A DNA stretch of 64,000 nucleotides from an uncultured Winogradskyella sp. (GCA_913055905.1 CAJXLB010000010.1:1-64000); one strand, 5' to 3'. Counted from the first letter of the stretch, positions 32,447 to 42,858 are shown. The notes: a model not told the origin generated them from the sequence alone. Made by a program: numbers and translations.

Positions 32447-34268
32447 CAATAACTTTTTCAGATTTTACCGCATCTGAGCTTGTGCTTACGGTGGCGATAT
32501 ACACACCATCACTAAGGTCTTGCGTTGAAATTTTATATTGCGTCTTAACGCTTCCTGCAGCAGTGCGAATGACACTACGGCCAGACACATCAAAAAGTTC
32601 AATGGTTGAGATATCCAAGCCATTTGGATTAAACACCTGCACCTCGTGAACGCGATTGTTCTGTTTGATTGATAAACGCTCCAAAGCTACCTCTTCTGCA
32701 CTTAAGGCATTATCTGTTGTAAACACAATTTCGAAACGGTTGGGATAGTGCCCTGGCTCAATATTAAGCTCATAATCGATTTCTCTAAGATTTATATAAG
32801 TCTCATTTAGTGCATCGTAAACGTAGATGCCTTGCGAATCCTCAAAATTCTGGATATCAAAGATTCTAAAACGCAGAGGTTGTTGTTCTTCTATGTCGAT
32901 TATCAATGGAATTCTTAAATCTTGATTAAAAGGATAGGCTTGTGCGCCATAATCATCGCCATCCAATTCAAAATAAGCATCAGAGTCGTAAGCTTGAGCA
33001 CGTTTTAGTTCCATTCCTCTATCATGTCCAAATGTTGCTGTATCGTGAAAGTTGAGAACCAATTGTCTGGTGTATTGACTTTCGCCCACCGTAAAATCAA
33101 CATTAACTCTAAAACGCCTATAATCATCAGGGACAATGGACAGCCCATTATCTTGGTATTGAATGCTATTGCTCTCAGAACTAACGTCGTTTGTTGCTTC
33201 AGCACTCCTAAAAAAGATGCTATTAGTACCATCTTCTTTTACGAATTCTCGCATTGAATTATTCACGGTTACAATACCATTAGGACCACCCAAACCTTCA
33301 ACCATAAAGCCTTGACCAATTGGGATAAAACGTCTTGCAACTTTACTACCAACTGCAGGAGGGCCAGGTGGTAAAGGTAGGGCATTGTCTTGTTCGTCGT
33401 AGGTAAAAAAGACAGCTGGAGCGAAAGTTTCTGTTACGCCGGAGAAATCAATTGTGTATGTGGCATAACCTCCAACATATTGCTGTAAAACATGTGATGG
33501 AATATTTCCGTATTGTTCCCAATAAAATAGAGTGCCATCTATTTCACTCACATTAGCAGGATCATGTATCAAGTCCAGAGCATCCAAAGCACTTGGATAT
33601 GGGTTACCAATTAATGTGAATTGTCCCAGTGCTACTGTATTAGTTATAGTACCGTTATTCGGTTTTCCCCTGAAGTCATAAGTTGTGTTTCCAGTTAATC
33701 CAGTTCCATTCCCTTTCATGGTAAAGCCCAGCCCAGGAGCTAAGGGTCCAGCAGAGCCTAAATAAACCCACTCCGCATACTGGTCAGAAGCCACAAACGA
33801 AAATAACCACCGATCTGAAATAACTAAAGGGTCAGCCGTTCCGTTTAAGGCACCAGTGAATCCACTGTTGTTGCTGTCAATAGGGTCAGCTGTTCCGAGT
33901 AAGGGATCGTCTATCTGGTTTACCCTAAAAGGATTATTAATGTTAATTCCACCAACTCCACCGACAGGTGAGCACCAATAATTATAAGACCATTGGTTTA
34001 CATTGCCTTCTTGATAAACACTTAGTTCACCTTGACCAGAGTTACCAACATCACTGTCTTGAAGTAATTGCGCCTCATTGCGTAAATAGATATAACTACT
34101 ATTAGTAGCTAAGTTAATGTCATTAGTAACAAACAAGGGTGCCACATTAGGGCCAGGCGTAAACCCATCGCCATCTACATAGATAAAACTATTAGGGCCA
34201 ACATGTAAATCTTGGGCAAAGGCTAAACTACAAGAGAGTAGAAGGCATAGTGTGAGGGAACGTGTCAT
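32436..34268 (-). CDS. Large secreted protein with type IX (T9SS) type A sorting domain
   Basis: 610 residues. Signal peptide to AQDLHV. A long beta-rich region with no catalytic motif that I recognise. The C-terminal about 75 residues are the T9SS type A sorting domain (IELFDVSGRSV near 540 and DLSDGVYIATVST near 585, ending EKVIVKN), so export across the outer membrane by the type IX system is expected. The internal repeats suggest an adhesin or surface structural protein. No T9SS core gene is in the window. It overlaps the desulfurase gene tail by 11 bases. Confidence 0.85.
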   Translation of the reverse strand: MTRSLTLCLLLSCSLAFAQDLHVGPNSFIYVDGDGFTPGPNVAPLFVTNDINLATNSSYIYLRNEAQLLQDSDVGNSGQGELSVYQEGNVNQWSYNYWCSPVGGVGGININNPFRVNQIDDPLLGTADPIDSNNSGFTGALNGTADPLVISDRWLFSFVASDQYAEWVYLGSAGPLAPGLGFTMKGNGTGLTGNTTYDFRGKPNNGTITNTVALGQFTLIGNPYPSALDALDLIHDPANVSEIDGTLFYWEQYGNIPSHVLQQYVGGYATYTIDFSGVTETFAPAVFFTYDEQDNALPLPPGPPAVGSKVARRFIPIGQGFMVEGLGGPNGIVTVNNSMREFVKEDGTNSIFFRSAEATNDVSSESNSIQYQDNGLSIVPDDYRRFRVNVDFTVGESQYTRQLVLNFHDTATFGHDRGMELKRAQAYDSDAYFELDGDDYGAQAYPFNQDLRIPLIIDIEEQQPLRFRIFDIQNFEDSQGIYVYDALNETYINLREIDYELNIEPGHYPNRFEIVFTTDNALSAEEVALERLSIKQNNRVHEVQVFNPNGLDISTIELFDVSGRSVIRTAAGSVKTQYKISTQDLSDGVYIATVSTSSDAVKSEKVIVKN

Positions 34269-34416
34269 GCGTTATAAGTTTTTTACTATAGCTTAGTAGG
34301 GTAACCTAAAGTGTATTAGTAAGTTACAAATCTAAATAAATATTATTGTTAAGACAAGTCGCTTAGCGTTGATTTAGGTCATTGCACTAAAAAATCGGTG
34401 AACTTCACTAAAAATT

Positions 34417-36882
34417 CTAGAATCGTGCCGATAATCTTAAATTAAAGACTCTAGGCGTCAGGAAATTAGGAATGGCAAATTGACGTTTGGTATACACATC
34501 GCGTACCCAAGTATTGGTAATACTGTTCTGGTTATTGAACATGTTGTAGATTTCAAAACCTATGGATAAATCCTTGAAGGCTCGTTTCCATTTAGCGTTG
34601 TACTGTTTTTCAGGGTCAACCAATACATAGGAGATGCCCAAGTCGGCACGTCGGTAGTCTCGTAAACGCAATTGAAAGTCATAAGGGTCGGCATAGCTTG
34701 GTGAGCCGCCTGGAACGCCAGTATTATAGACCAAATTGAGGTACATCTTTAAATCTGGAATATTGGGTACATAATCCTGAAATAAAATTCCAAATTTTAA
34801 TCGCTGGTCCGTAGGCCTTGAAATAAAACCGCGATTATCGATATTCTCTTCGGTCTTTAAATACCCAAAGCTAAACCAGGATTCGGTTCCCGGCACAAAT
34901 TCACCATTTAAGCGCATATCCAGGCCATAGGCATAGGCTTCGGCATTATTCCGGGCGCGATAGCGGATGCGCACATTTTCTATGGTGTAAGGATTGACAT
35001 CGCTTAAGCCTTTGTAATAGGCTTCCGTTACCAATTTAAAGGGACGTTCCCACATCTCGAAACTGTATTCGTTGCCCAGTACAATGTGAAAGGATTTTTG
35101 CGCCTTAACACTGGGTTGAACAATTCCTGAAGAGTCCCTGAGCTCTCGATATAATGGCGGCTGGTAGTAGAGACCACCAGCAATTCTGAAGAGCACGTCG
35201 TTTTCCCAATTCGGCTTAATGCTAAACTGGGCTCTCGGACTTATAACGGTTTGATTTGTAGACGTTATACCTTCTCCAGAAACCGTCCAATTGTGCAAAC
35301 GTGCACCAATATTGTAAAATACCTCATTGTCGCCCCAGGTTGTGGTTTTACTTAGTTGGGCAAAGGCTTGTATTCTATTGATTTGCGTGCGGTTTAGGGC
35401 ACGGATATTTTGAAAGGCGGTTAGTGGACCTTCAAAGGGCTCATACGGCTGAAGGTTTGGTTCGCTAAAATTAGGAGGTCTTATAGAAAAACCTGCGGAA
35501 TCTATAACTTCCCACTCTACAAGGCGGTCCCTAATATCTTCATGGGTATATTTTACGGACCATTCCACATTGGTTTCGTCATCGACATCATAATCGCCAC
35601 GATGTTCCAAATTCACAAAGAAGGCGTCTAAATCATTACGTGCATGGGTGAGTTGGGAGCCTATGCCTTCGCTAAATTCAACTTCCCCTAGGTCCTCATC
35701 GCCAATATTGGTGTTAACTTCGCCAAGTCTGTATTGTGCAAAAATGTCGAAATACTCCTGCTCCAAAGCATGGTAGGCCGAACCAATTAGCTTAAGGGTT
35801 AAATCGTCATTGACGTAATAATTGGCTTTAAACGCGCCGAAATAGGTTTGGTATTCGGTTTGTTCCCGACCATCATAAAAAACCAAGAGCGCCACAGGTT
35901 CCTGTAAAGTACCAAAATTGGTTTGACGGTTCTGTGGTTCAAAATTATATTGGTTGATGGAGATATTTCCCAAGACATTGAGGTGGAATTTATCCGTGAA
36001 TTTATAGGTCAGAAATGTTTGGGCATCTGCAAAGACCGGTTCTACATTACCTTCGGTTTCAAGGTTATTTAAAATAAGACTGTTGTCTCTGTAGCGCACA
36101 CTAGCAATACCTGAGAATTTACCGTTCTTGGAAATGGTCTCACCTGTAAAACTTCCGCCAAGAAAACTCAAATCGGTCCGAAACTGCGTGTTTATAGGTG
36201 TTCTGTAGGTAATGTCCAGCACTGAGGAAAGCTTATCGCCAAAGCGTGATTGAAAGCCACCTGCTGAGAAGTCTACATTCTGAACCATGTCCGTATTCAC
36301 AAAGCTGAGACCTTCTTGATTTCCAGAGCGGATTAAAAACGGTCGGTACACTTCAATTTCATTCACATATACCAGGTTTTCATCAAAATTACCACCACGC
36401 ACCGAATACTGGGTACTTAACTCATTGGAGATGTTGACACCTGGTAAGGTCTTTAAAATATTTTCAACACCAGGTTGCGCACCCTTTATTTTTCTTATGA
36501 CTTCGGGAGCTATGGACGTTACACCATCTACCGATTGTCTTGTATTGGTCTTTATGACAACCTCTGCTATTTGCTCTACTGAAACCTTAAGAACTGGATT
36601 GAACTCTATTTCCTGCCCGTTTTCCAAATTAAAAGGCACTTCCACACGTTTATGGCCAAGATGGGTAAAAACAATTATGACTTTTTGATCGGAAGGTATG
36701 CGGATTTCATAGAAACCATTATCATTGGAGGAGGTACCCTCGCCAGTATTGGCCTTAATATTTACTTGACCGATGGGTTCATTAAATTCGTCCAGTATAA
36801 CACCTCTGATTACTGCACTTTGCGAAAAGGACAAAAAGGATAGGAAACACCCAAGAAGGGCAATACAAAACTTTGGTTTCAA
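34417..36882 (-). CDS. TonB-dependent receptor with N-terminal carboxypeptidase-regulatory-like domain
   Basis: 821 residues. Signal peptide to FSQSAV. Residues about 23-105 form the carboxypeptidase-regulatory-like beta sandwich (GVILDEFNEPIGQVNIKA). The plug spans about 115-230 (VSVRGGNFDENLVYVNEI type motif) and the rest is the barrel ending NLRLSARF. Such receptors import large substrates across the outer membrane. No SusD-like partner is adjacent; an M23 peptidase is 11 bases upstream, as found in flavobacteria. Substrate unknown. Confidence 0.9.
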   Translation of the reverse strand: MKPKFCIALLGCFLSFLSFSQSAVIRGVILDEFNEPIGQVNIKANTGEGTSSNDNGFYEIRIPSDQKVIIVFTHLGHKRVEVPFNLENGQEIEFNPVLKVSVEQIAEVVIKTNTRQSVDGVTSIAPEVIRKIKGAQPGVENILKTLPGVNISNELSTQYSVRGGNFDENLVYVNEIEVYRPFLIRSGNQEGLSFVNTDMVQNVDFSAGGFQSRFGDKLSSVLDITYRTPINTQFRTDLSFLGGSFTGETISKNGKFSGIASVRYRDNSLILNNLETEGNVEPVFADAQTFLTYKFTDKFHLNVLGNISINQYNFEPQNRQTNFGTLQEPVALLVFYDGREQTEYQTYFGAFKANYYVNDDLTLKLIGSAYHALEQEYFDIFAQYRLGEVNTNIGDEDLGEVEFSEGIGSQLTHARNDLDAFFVNLEHRGDYDVDDETNVEWSVKYTHEDIRDRLVEWEVIDSAGFSIRPPNFSEPNLQPYEPFEGPLTAFQNIRALNRTQINRIQAFAQLSKTTTWGDNEVFYNIGARLHNWTVSGEGITSTNQTVISPRAQFSIKPNWENDVLFRIAGGLYYQPPLYRELRDSSGIVQPSVKAQKSFHIVLGNEYSFEMWERPFKLVTEAYYKGLSDVNPYTIENVRIRYRARNNAEAYAYGLDMRLNGEFVPGTESWFSFGYLKTEENIDNRGFISRPTDQRLKFGILFQDYVPNIPDLKMYLNLVYNTGVPGGSPSYADPYDFQLRLRDYRRADLGISYVLVDPEKQYNAKWKRAFKDLSIGFEIYNMFNNQNSITNTWVRDVYTKRQFAIPNFLTPRVFNLRLSARF

Positions 36883-36893
36883 ATAGTAAGGTT

Positions 36894-38582
36894 TTATTTT
36901 CTGTAAAACGTTGCTTCAAATGTAGAACTATTTCCAACATTATCCGTAACTATTATTTTCAAATTATTTTTGGTGTCGGTCACCACGTTATCGTTAAAAT
37001 CGTGCACGAGCATATCAGTTTTATAGTCGTACTCCATAAGAATCCACTTGCCATTGACCGTTGCCCTATACTTACTTATGCCAGATAACTTGTCTTGAAT
37101 TTTCACTTTTAAATAGCGGTACTTGCTCAACCATTTTTTATCCTGAAAGTTTACTGGAGTAATTTCAGGGCCTTCGGTATCCATGGCCAATGCGTAAGTT
37201 CCAAAGACATTGGTTCCGGCGCTAAGCGTGTCGCCTTTACGTGTGGCGCCTATGTAATATGGTTTTTTGTAATAACCATATAATCTGGCGATGTACAACT
37301 TGTTCTTATCCTCAGGCTTGTAGTGGCTTATATCGTAATTGATATAAAAGTTTTTTTGCAGCGGAATAACATCCTCATGTAAAAACAAGGTGTCGCAATT
37401 CACTCTAAAATCAACAAATTTATTATCGTACAAAGTGTTTTTATAGATGTTGACGCTAACATTACCAGACTCCAAAATCGTGGTCTCATCGGCTTTTAAC
37501 AAGGCTTTCTCAAACTGAGCCTTGTAAGGTTCTTTTTCTAAGGTTGATTTTTTGCCAGTAATAGGAATATTGACCCACGACTCATTGCCTTGAAAATCCA
37601 AAATACGCATACGGTAAACCGAAGCCGTGCTATCTTCAACCCTAACATAACCGTTGTCGTAAGTGTCTTTGTATAGGCTCAACGGATTGTTTTTCTCAAT
37701 AAATAGTTTTTGGATGCGTGATCGTTTCGTCTTGTAATATTCGTAATCAACGAGGCGCTTGATGTGCTTGGTCTCTTCAAAGCTAAATCGTTTAAAATCG
37801 AGTTCTAGGCTCTTGTTCCCATTAAAAAACGTCTGGATTTTACTTACACCATTTTTATTTGGGGCATAGTCTTGCCGATCGTAAGTGACCACACCAAACC
37901 CAATAGTACCAAAGGCTTCTATGCTTTCTACATCGTAACTGCCCCTAGCTTTGGGAATAAGCCGGAGAGGTATGCGTCCCTGTTTGCCATTTACAGAAGC
38001 TTCGTCATCAGTCGTGTAAGCAAAGACATTTAAGACCAGTGGTGCTTTGGTGTCCTTTGCACTGATACCAAAAAGCATGGGATTAATGGGACGTTCTTGG
38101 TTGTCCCTGATTTCAAAATGAAGATGCGGTCCGCCAGAACCACCTGTGTTGCCAGAATACGCAATGACTTCATCTGATTCTATTGGCAATTCTGAAGGAT
38201 TTGGAAACACCTCTACCTCAAAACTCTCTTTATCATATTGGCATTCTTTGATGTAAGCTTCCAAGCGTTTGGAAAATTTTTGAAGATGCCCATAAACCGA
38301 AGTGTAACCGTTAGGGTGTGTGATGTATATGGCTTTACCATAGCCAAAATGGGAAATTTTAATTCGGCTCACGTAGCCTGGGCCAGTGGCATAAACTTTA
38401 AGGCCTTCGCGTTGTTGGGTTTTAATATCCAAACCAGCATGAAAGTGACTCGACCGTAATTCGCCAAAAGTACCCGACAGCACAATAGGTATATCTAAAG
38501 GCGGCCTGAAATAATCTTGAGGGTATTCAGATTGTGCAAAAGATGAAAAACTAAGGAAAAAAAGTAAAAAGGCATATCTCAT
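36894..38582 (-). CDS. M23 family metallopeptidase
   Basis: 562 residues. Signal peptide to FAQSE. The M23 fold follows: SSHFHAGLDIKT near 45-56 gives a metal-binding His and Asp, and GPHLHFEIRD near 155 the H-x-H. Residues about 200-562 are beta-rich with no motif I can name. Typical activity is on peptidoglycan cross-links, but the wide active-site context here could also be inactive or regulatory. Its close neighbour is the TonB receptor gene, read on after 11 bases. Confidence 0.88.
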   Translation of the reverse strand: MRYAFLLFFLSFSSFAQSEYPQDYFRPPLDIPIVLSGTFGELRSSHFHAGLDIKTQQREGLKVYATGPGYVSRIKISHFGYGKAIYITHPNGYTSVYGHLQKFSKRLEAYIKECQYDKESFEVEVFPNPSELPIESDEVIAYSGNTGGSGGPHLHFEIRDNQERPINPMLFGISAKDTKAPLVLNVFAYTTDDEASVNGKQGRIPLRLIPKARGSYDVESIEAFGTIGFGVVTYDRQDYAPNKNGVSKIQTFFNGNKSLELDFKRFSFEETKHIKRLVDYEYYKTKRSRIQKLFIEKNNPLSLYKDTYDNGYVRVEDSTASVYRMRILDFQGNESWVNIPITGKKSTLEKEPYKAQFEKALLKADETTILESGNVSVNIYKNTLYDNKFVDFRVNCDTLFLHEDVIPLQKNFYINYDISHYKPEDKNKLYIARLYGYYKKPYYIGATRKGDTLSAGTNVFGTYALAMDTEGPEITPVNFQDKKWLSKYRYLKVKIQDKLSGISKYRATVNGKWILMEYDYKTDMLVHDFNDNVVTDTKNNLKIIVTDNVGNSSTFEATFYRK

Positions 38583-38708
38583 TTTACCATTATCTTTTGA
38601 GCTAAAATATTAATTTGCTTGGCATTTTCAAGAATTGGAAGTCATTTATTTGTAATAACGTGGCAGTGAGCGTATTCTTACATCCATTAAAAAAATACTG
38701 AAAAACAA

Positions 38709-38739
38709 TTGTTATTTCTCCACAGGAATACTAAATTTG
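38709..38739 (+). promoter_or_regulatory. Consensus promoter of the coiled-coil/zapA operon
   Basis: TTG at 38709-38711, 20-base spacer, TAAATTTG at 38732-38739, exact to the Bacteroidota consensus. Transcription should start near 38746, about 18 bases before the ATG. Confidence 0.8.
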
Positions 38740-38763
38740 TTTACATAGTATTGAATTGCTTTA

Positions 38764-39054
38764 ATGAGTAAGATAGAAGAAATTGTTGACGCTTTAGAAA
38801 ACAAAATAAGCAAGGTTTTACATAAGCAAGAAGTGTTGAAGCAAACTAATGCAAAACTTTCGCAACAACTTCGAGAGCACGAGCAAAAACTTCTAGAGCA
38901 GCAAGATGAAATAGCATCTTGGGCAGAAAAGTATGAAACACTCAAGATTGCAAATACAATGCTTGGTAGTGACGATAATAAACGAGAAACGAAGCTAAAG
39001 ATAAACGCACTTATAAGGGAAATTGACCATTGTATTAGTCAGCTTTCAGAGTAA
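38764..39054 (+). CDS. Coiled-coil protein upstream of zapA (ZapB-like position)
   Basis: 96 residues, nearly all heptad-rich coiled coil (KISKVLHKQEVLKQTNAKLSQQL, given here in part, residues 14-70). No signal peptide or membrane part. By position it resembles the small coiled-coil partner often found before zapA in Bacteroidota. A ZapB-like role in Z-ring organisation is inference: the length fits but sequence similarity cannot be judged. The zapA start lies 16 bases after its stop codon, so both are in one transcript. Confidence 0.75.
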   Translation: MSKIEEIVDALENKISKVLHKQEVLKQTNAKLSQQLREHEQKLLEQQDEIASWAEKYETLKIANTMLGSDDNKRETKLKINALIREIDHCISQLSE

Positions 39055-39070
39055 GTGTAAGCGACATTGG

Positions 39071-39358
39071 ATGCCAGAACAATTAAAAATTAAGTTATCT
39101 ATTGCCAACAGGGTTTACCCTTTGACCATAAACCCCAAGCAAGAAGAGGGCTTAAGAAAGGCCGCAAAAAAGATTGAGGCCATGATTGGGCAATTTGAGC
39201 AAAATTATTCCGTTAGGGATAAGCAAGATGTTTTGGCCATGTGTGCCTTACAATTTGCGGCTCAGGTGGAGCAAAAATCTATTGACAAGGAATATGTGAA
39301 CGAGGAAGTTCAGGAGAAGTTGATAACCTTAAATGAGCTCTTAAGCAAACATATTTAA
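39071..39358 (+). CDS. zapA: Cell division protein ZapA
   Basis: 95 residues from MPEQLKIKL at 39071; the longer frame from 39023 lies in the previous gene and is rejected. The ZapA pattern is visible: IANRVYPLTI strand, then EEGLRKAAKKIEAMIGQF and a long C-terminal helix (QDVLAMCALQFAAQVEQ). ZapA tetramers bundle FtsZ filaments. The gene is followed by the 6S-like RNA, the same neighbourhood as ssrS after zapA in E. coli. Confidence 0.9.
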   Translation: MPEQLKIKLSIANRVYPLTINPKQEEGLRKAAKKIEAMIGQFEQNYSVRDKQDVLAMCALQFAAQVEQKSIDKEYVNEEVQEKLITLNELLSKHI

Positions 39359-39411
39359 CTCGTACGTTCTTTAAAATATAAAAAGGTTACTGCCTACATT
39401 AGTTATATTTT

Positions 39412-39580
39412 TTGATAAACTCAACGCTAATTCTTTAAAAAGGGTGAGTTTAAATTGTAAAATCGTGCTGCCAGTGCTGAGCTAGACTCAGTATCTCGGG
39501 CAGATTTTTGATCAGTTTGTTAGCCCTAAACTTGTTTTTAAGGAGTTTATACAAAATCAGAGCTGATGTAGGCTTTTTTT
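39412..39580 (+). ncRNA. Probable 6S RNA (6S-Flavo type)
   Basis: 241 bases with no open frame between zapA and rny. A closing stem pairs ATAAACTC (39415-39422) with GAGTTTAT (39543-39550). Inner helices pair CTTTAAAAA with TTTTTAAG and CTGCC (39468-39472) with GGGCAG (39498-39503 region), the latter capped by CTGAG/CTCAG. The result is a long rod with open bulges, as in 6S RNA, ending in a weak hairpin and a T run at 39574-39582. 6S-Flavo is the known flavobacterial family, and zapA-6S adjacency matches enterobacteria. It would bind housekeeping RNA polymerase in stationary phase. Exact ends are uncertain. Confidence 0.7.
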
Positions 39581-39599
39581 TAATATCTAAATAAACACT

Positions 39600-41177
39600 A
39601 TGGATACAAATACAATCCTATATATCATAGGAGGCGTTGTTTTAGGAGTGGTAGTTGGTTACCTTATTGCGAGTATGATGCAAAAAGGGACGGCCTCAAA
39701 AATTATCAGGGAGGCGCAAAACGAATCTAAAGCAATTTTAAAGCAGGCCAAAGCAGATGGAGAGGCCATTAAAAAAGATAAAATACTCCAAGCCAAAGAG
39801 AAGTTTATTGAACTTAAGGCGGAACACGAAAAGGTAATCCTCTCTAGGGATAAAAAAATGGCACAGGCCGAGAAACGCATTAGGGATAAGGAATCCCAAA
39901 TCTCCAATGAGCTGTCCAAAGCGAAAAAGGCAACACAGTCTTTAGAGGATAAGATGAAAGACTATGACTTTAGGCTCGAGTTTTTGGAGAAAAAGCGTAT
40001 TGAGGCCGAAAAGGCTCACAAGAGTCAGATTAAACAGTTAGAAGTCATTTCCCAGTTATCGGCTGAGGAAGCAAAAGAACAGCTTATAGAAAGCCTCAAG
40101 GAGGAAGCCAAGACAGACGCCATGGCTTTTGTGCAGGATAGAATAGAGGAGGCCAAACTAACGGCACAGCAAGAAGCCAAGAAAATTATTATCAATACCA
40201 TTCAGCGTATTGGAACGGAAGAAGCCATAGATAATTGCGTGTCGGTTTTCAATATAGAATCCGATGACGTTAAGGGTAGAATCATAGGACGCGAAGGTCG
40301 TAACATTAGAGCCATTGAAGCAGCTACTGGAGTAGAAATTATCGTAGACGATACACCAGAGGCTATTATTTTGTCGTGTTTTGACTCTGTGAGACGTGAA
40401 ATTGCGCGTCTTTCGCTTCATAAGTTGGTAACCGATGGTCGTATTCACCCAGCACGAATTGAAGAAGTAGTTCGTAAAACAGAAAAGCAAATAGAGCAGG
40501 AAATCATAGAGGTAGGGAAACGTACGGTTATCGATCTTGGGATTCATGGTCTTAACCCTGAACTAATTAAAATGGTAGGGCGTATGAAATACCGTTCGTC
40601 TTATGGTCAAAACCTCTTACAACACTCTAGGGAAGTGGCTAAGCTTTGCGGTGTTATGGCAGCAGAATTAGGCTTAAACCCAAAACTAGCCAAGCGCGCT
40701 GGTTTGTTACACGATATTGGTAAAGTTCCTTCATCTGAGGCGGATATTGAAACGCCTCATGCCATTTTGGGTATGCAGTGGGCCGAAAAATATGGGGAAA
40801 AACCAGAGGTTTGCAATGCCATTGGAGCACACCATGATGAAATTGAAATGACCACTTTATTATCGCCAATAATTCAGGTTTGTGATGCTATTTCCGGTGC
40901 AAGACCAGGTGCGAGACGACAAGTTCTGGATTCGTACATTCAGCGCTTAAAGGATTTGGAAGATGTAGCCTTCGGATTCACTGGTGTAAAGAAAGCGTAT
41001 GCCATCCAAGCAGGACGCGAATTGCGCGTGATTGTTGAAAGTGAAAAGGTGTCTGATGATAAAGCTGCAAGCCTATCTTTTGAAATTTCACAAAAAATAC
41101 AAACAGACATGACCTATCCAGGTCAGGTAAAAGTTACGGTTATCAGAGAAACACGAGCCGTAAATATTGCCAAATAA
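39600..41177 (+). CDS. rny: Ribonuclease Y
   Basis: 525 residues. One N-terminal membrane helix ([18 protein letters not shown]), a long basic-acidic coiled coil (about 30-200), a KH domain near 215-275 ([19 protein letters not shown], part shown) and an HD domain with LLHDIGKVP near 370. RNase Y starts mRNA decay at the membrane. ATG at 39600 follows the 6S-like RNA by 20 bases, so a separate promoter is not evident. It ends before a bidirectional terminator at 41200. Confidence 0.96.
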   Translation: MDTNTILYIIGGVVLGVVVGYLIASMMQKGTASKIIREAQNESKAILKQAKADGEAIKKDKILQAKEKFIELKAEHEKVILSRDKKMAQAEKRIRDKESQISNELSKAKKATQSLEDKMKDYDFRLEFLEKKRIEAEKAHKSQIKQLEVISQLSAEEAKEQLIESLKEEAKTDAMAFVQDRIEEAKLTAQQEAKKIIINTIQRIGTEEAIDNCVSVFNIESDDVKGRIIGREGRNIRAIEAATGVEIIVDDTPEAIILSCFDSVRREIARLSLHKLVTDGRIHPARIEEVVRKTEKQIEQEIIEVGKRTVIDLGIHGLNPELIKMVGRMKYRSSYGQNLLQHSREVAKLCGVMAAELGLNPKLAKRAGLLHDIGKVPSSEADIETPHAILGMQWAEKYGEKPEVCNAIGAHHDEIEMTTLLSPIIQVCDAISGARPGARRQVLDSYIQRLKDLEDVAFGFTGVKKAYAIQAGRELRVIVESEKVSDDKAASLSFEISQKIQTDMTYPGQVKVTVIRETRAVNIAK

Positions 41178-41199
41178 GAGACAACTAACTCAAATGAGT

Positions 41200-41234
41200 G
41201 AAAAGGGTGCTGCACATTGTTCAGTGCCCTTTTC
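41200..41234. terminator. Bidirectional terminator between rny and xerD
   Basis: Arms GAAAAGGGTGCTG (41200-41212) and CAGTGCCCTTTTC (41222-41234) with one wobble, loop CACATTGTT. It touches the xerD stop codon. Confidence 0.85.
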
Positions 41235-42142
41235 TATGTTCTGGGGTGATACTTTTTTAAAACCTCGCTGAGGTGGGAGCGGTCAACGTGCATGTAAATT
41301 TCAGTAGTGGTGATGCTTTCGTGGCCCAACATCATCTGTATGGAGCGAAGATCGGCACCATTCTCCAAGAGGTGTGTCGCAAACGAATGCCTAAAGGTAT
41401 GGGGTGACACATTTTTTTGAAGTCCTGATTTTTTAACCAATTGTTTAATAATGGTAAACACCATAGCTCGTGTCATCTGCTGGCCCTTATAATTTAGAAA
41501 AACAATATCCTTAGAGTTTGGTGCGACTTCGATATGATTTCTTATGTCCAACCAAATGGTAATATACTTTTGCGTTGAGTCTCCAATGGGAACGAAACGT
41601 TGCTTGTTTCCCTTTCCGGTAATTTTCAGAAACCCCTCATCAAAGAAAAGATCAGATATCTTTAGGTCTATAAGTTCGCTTACTCTGAGTCCGCAACTGT
41701 AGAGCGTTTCTAAAATAGCTCTATTGCGCTCACCCAAGTTAACGCCATTGTAGGTATAACTCAAATCAATAGAGGCAATAAGCTTGTCTATGTCCTGTAC
41801 CGAGAGCGTATCTGGAAGTTTTCTCCCAATTTTGGGCGACTCAATTAAATCTAAGGGATTGGTGGTTCGGTATTTTTCAAAAATGAGGTAATCAAAAAAA
41901 TTTCTGAGTCCGGAAATCAAGCGTGCCTGAGACCTTGGATTGATGCTTTTAGATACCTCGTAGATAAAAACCTTAAGTATTTCATTATTTATACTTACGG
42001 GCGATGCCTTAATATCATGTGCCTCAAGGTGGGCCATGAGCTTTTTAATGTCGTAGCTATAATTTTGAATGGAATTCTTAGAAAGCCCACGTTCTATACG
42101 GAGATAGTGCTGATAATCGGTAAGGGCTGTTTCCCACTTCAT
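41234..42142 (-). CDS. xerD: Tyrosine recombinase XerD
   Basis: 302 residues, the standard XerC/D length. SAM-like N-terminal domain about 8-95, catalytic residues in SCGLRVSEL (Arg), GKGNKQRF (Lys), HTFRHSF, LGHESITTT and EIYMHV (Tyr). It works with XerC at dif to resolve chromosome dimers. It is a housekeeping gene and lacks the N-terminal extension of the recombinase at 832-1977, so the two are not duplicates. Confidence 0.93.
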   Translation of the reverse strand: MKWETALTDYQHYLRIERGLSKNSIQNYSYDIKKLMAHLEAHDIKASPVSINNEILKVFIYEVSKSINPRSQARLISGLRNFFDYLIFEKYRTTNPLDLIESPKIGRKLPDTLSVQDIDKLIASIDLSYTYNGVNLGERNRAILETLYSCGLRVSELIDLKISDLFFDEGFLKITGKGNKQRFVPIGDSTQKYITIWLDIRNHIEVAPNSKDIVFLNYKGQQMTRAMVFTIIKQLVKKSGLQKNVSPHTFRHSFATHLLENGADLRSIQMMLGHESITTTEIYMHVDRSHLSEVLKKYHPRT

Positions 42143-42354
42143 GGTTTAAAGATAGCCATATAATGTAGGATTTAAACATACGCAATTCATCGTATTTTGC
42201 ACAAAAATTGTTAATAACGAAAAAATTAAAGCACTTAAAATCAGATAAGTATATTTTTTTGTTCATTAAATTGTTAATAACTCACCTAAATTTCTTTAAT
42301 ATTTGGAAAAAATAGTGTTCATTTGTACTAATCAATTTTAAAAACTTAATAACT

Positions 42355-42834
42355 ATGAAACGAATTTTACTTTCTGCATTAGCTGTATTTGCTTTTGCAA
42401 CTATCAGTGCTCAGGATTTTAATGCTGGGTTAAATGTTGGTCTTCCTATTGGAGATGCCGGAGATGCTTACACCTTTAATATTACTCTAGATGTGAGTGC
42501 ACTATGGGAAGTGTCCGAAAGTTTCGATGCTGGTGTTGCTACAGGTCTATCTTATAATTTAGGTGACGAGATTGCAGGCTTTAGCATTGATGATGCCATA
42601 TTTCTACCAATCGCTGCTGCAGGACGATTTGCAGTTTCCGAGGATTTCACTCTTGGTGCTGATTTAGGTTACGCACTTGGTTTGGCTCCTGATGGTAATG
42701 ATGGAGGATTCTATTACGCACCTAGAGTACAATATGGTGTAAGTGATGCACTTGACATCGTATTATCTTATAGAGGAGTGTCAGATGATGGCTCTTTTGA
42801 CGTAATCAACCTTGGTGTTGAATTCGGATTTTAA
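42355..42834 (+). CDS. Small outer-membrane beta-barrel protein
   Basis: 159 residues: signal peptide ending ATISAQ, then about eight amphipathic strands ending with a phenylalanine (LGVEFGF). Acidic and glycine-rich loops (GDAGDAY, PDGNDGG). It is a small barrel of the porin/OmpA-like kind; ligand unknown. A terminator hairpin nearly identical to that of the second barrel gene follows 25 bases on. Confidence 0.8.
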   Translation: MKRILLSALAVFAFATISAQDFNAGLNVGLPIGDAGDAYTFNITLDVSALWEVSESFDAGVATGLSYNLGDEIAGFSIDDAIFLPIAAAGRFAVSEDFTLGADLGYALGLAPDGNDGGFYYAPRVQYGVSDALDIVLSYRGVSDDGSFDVINLGVEFGF

Positions 42835-42858
42835 GACAATTTTTATTTATAAAAAATT

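Noticed and set aside
40158-40547. 129-codon antisense frame in rny
   Set aside because: Lies wholly within a well-supported gene; no start context or homology visible.
41234-42142. Second tyrosine recombinase as sign of a mobile element
   Set aside because: Length and context are those of the housekeeping XerD; no repeats or attachment sites are around it.
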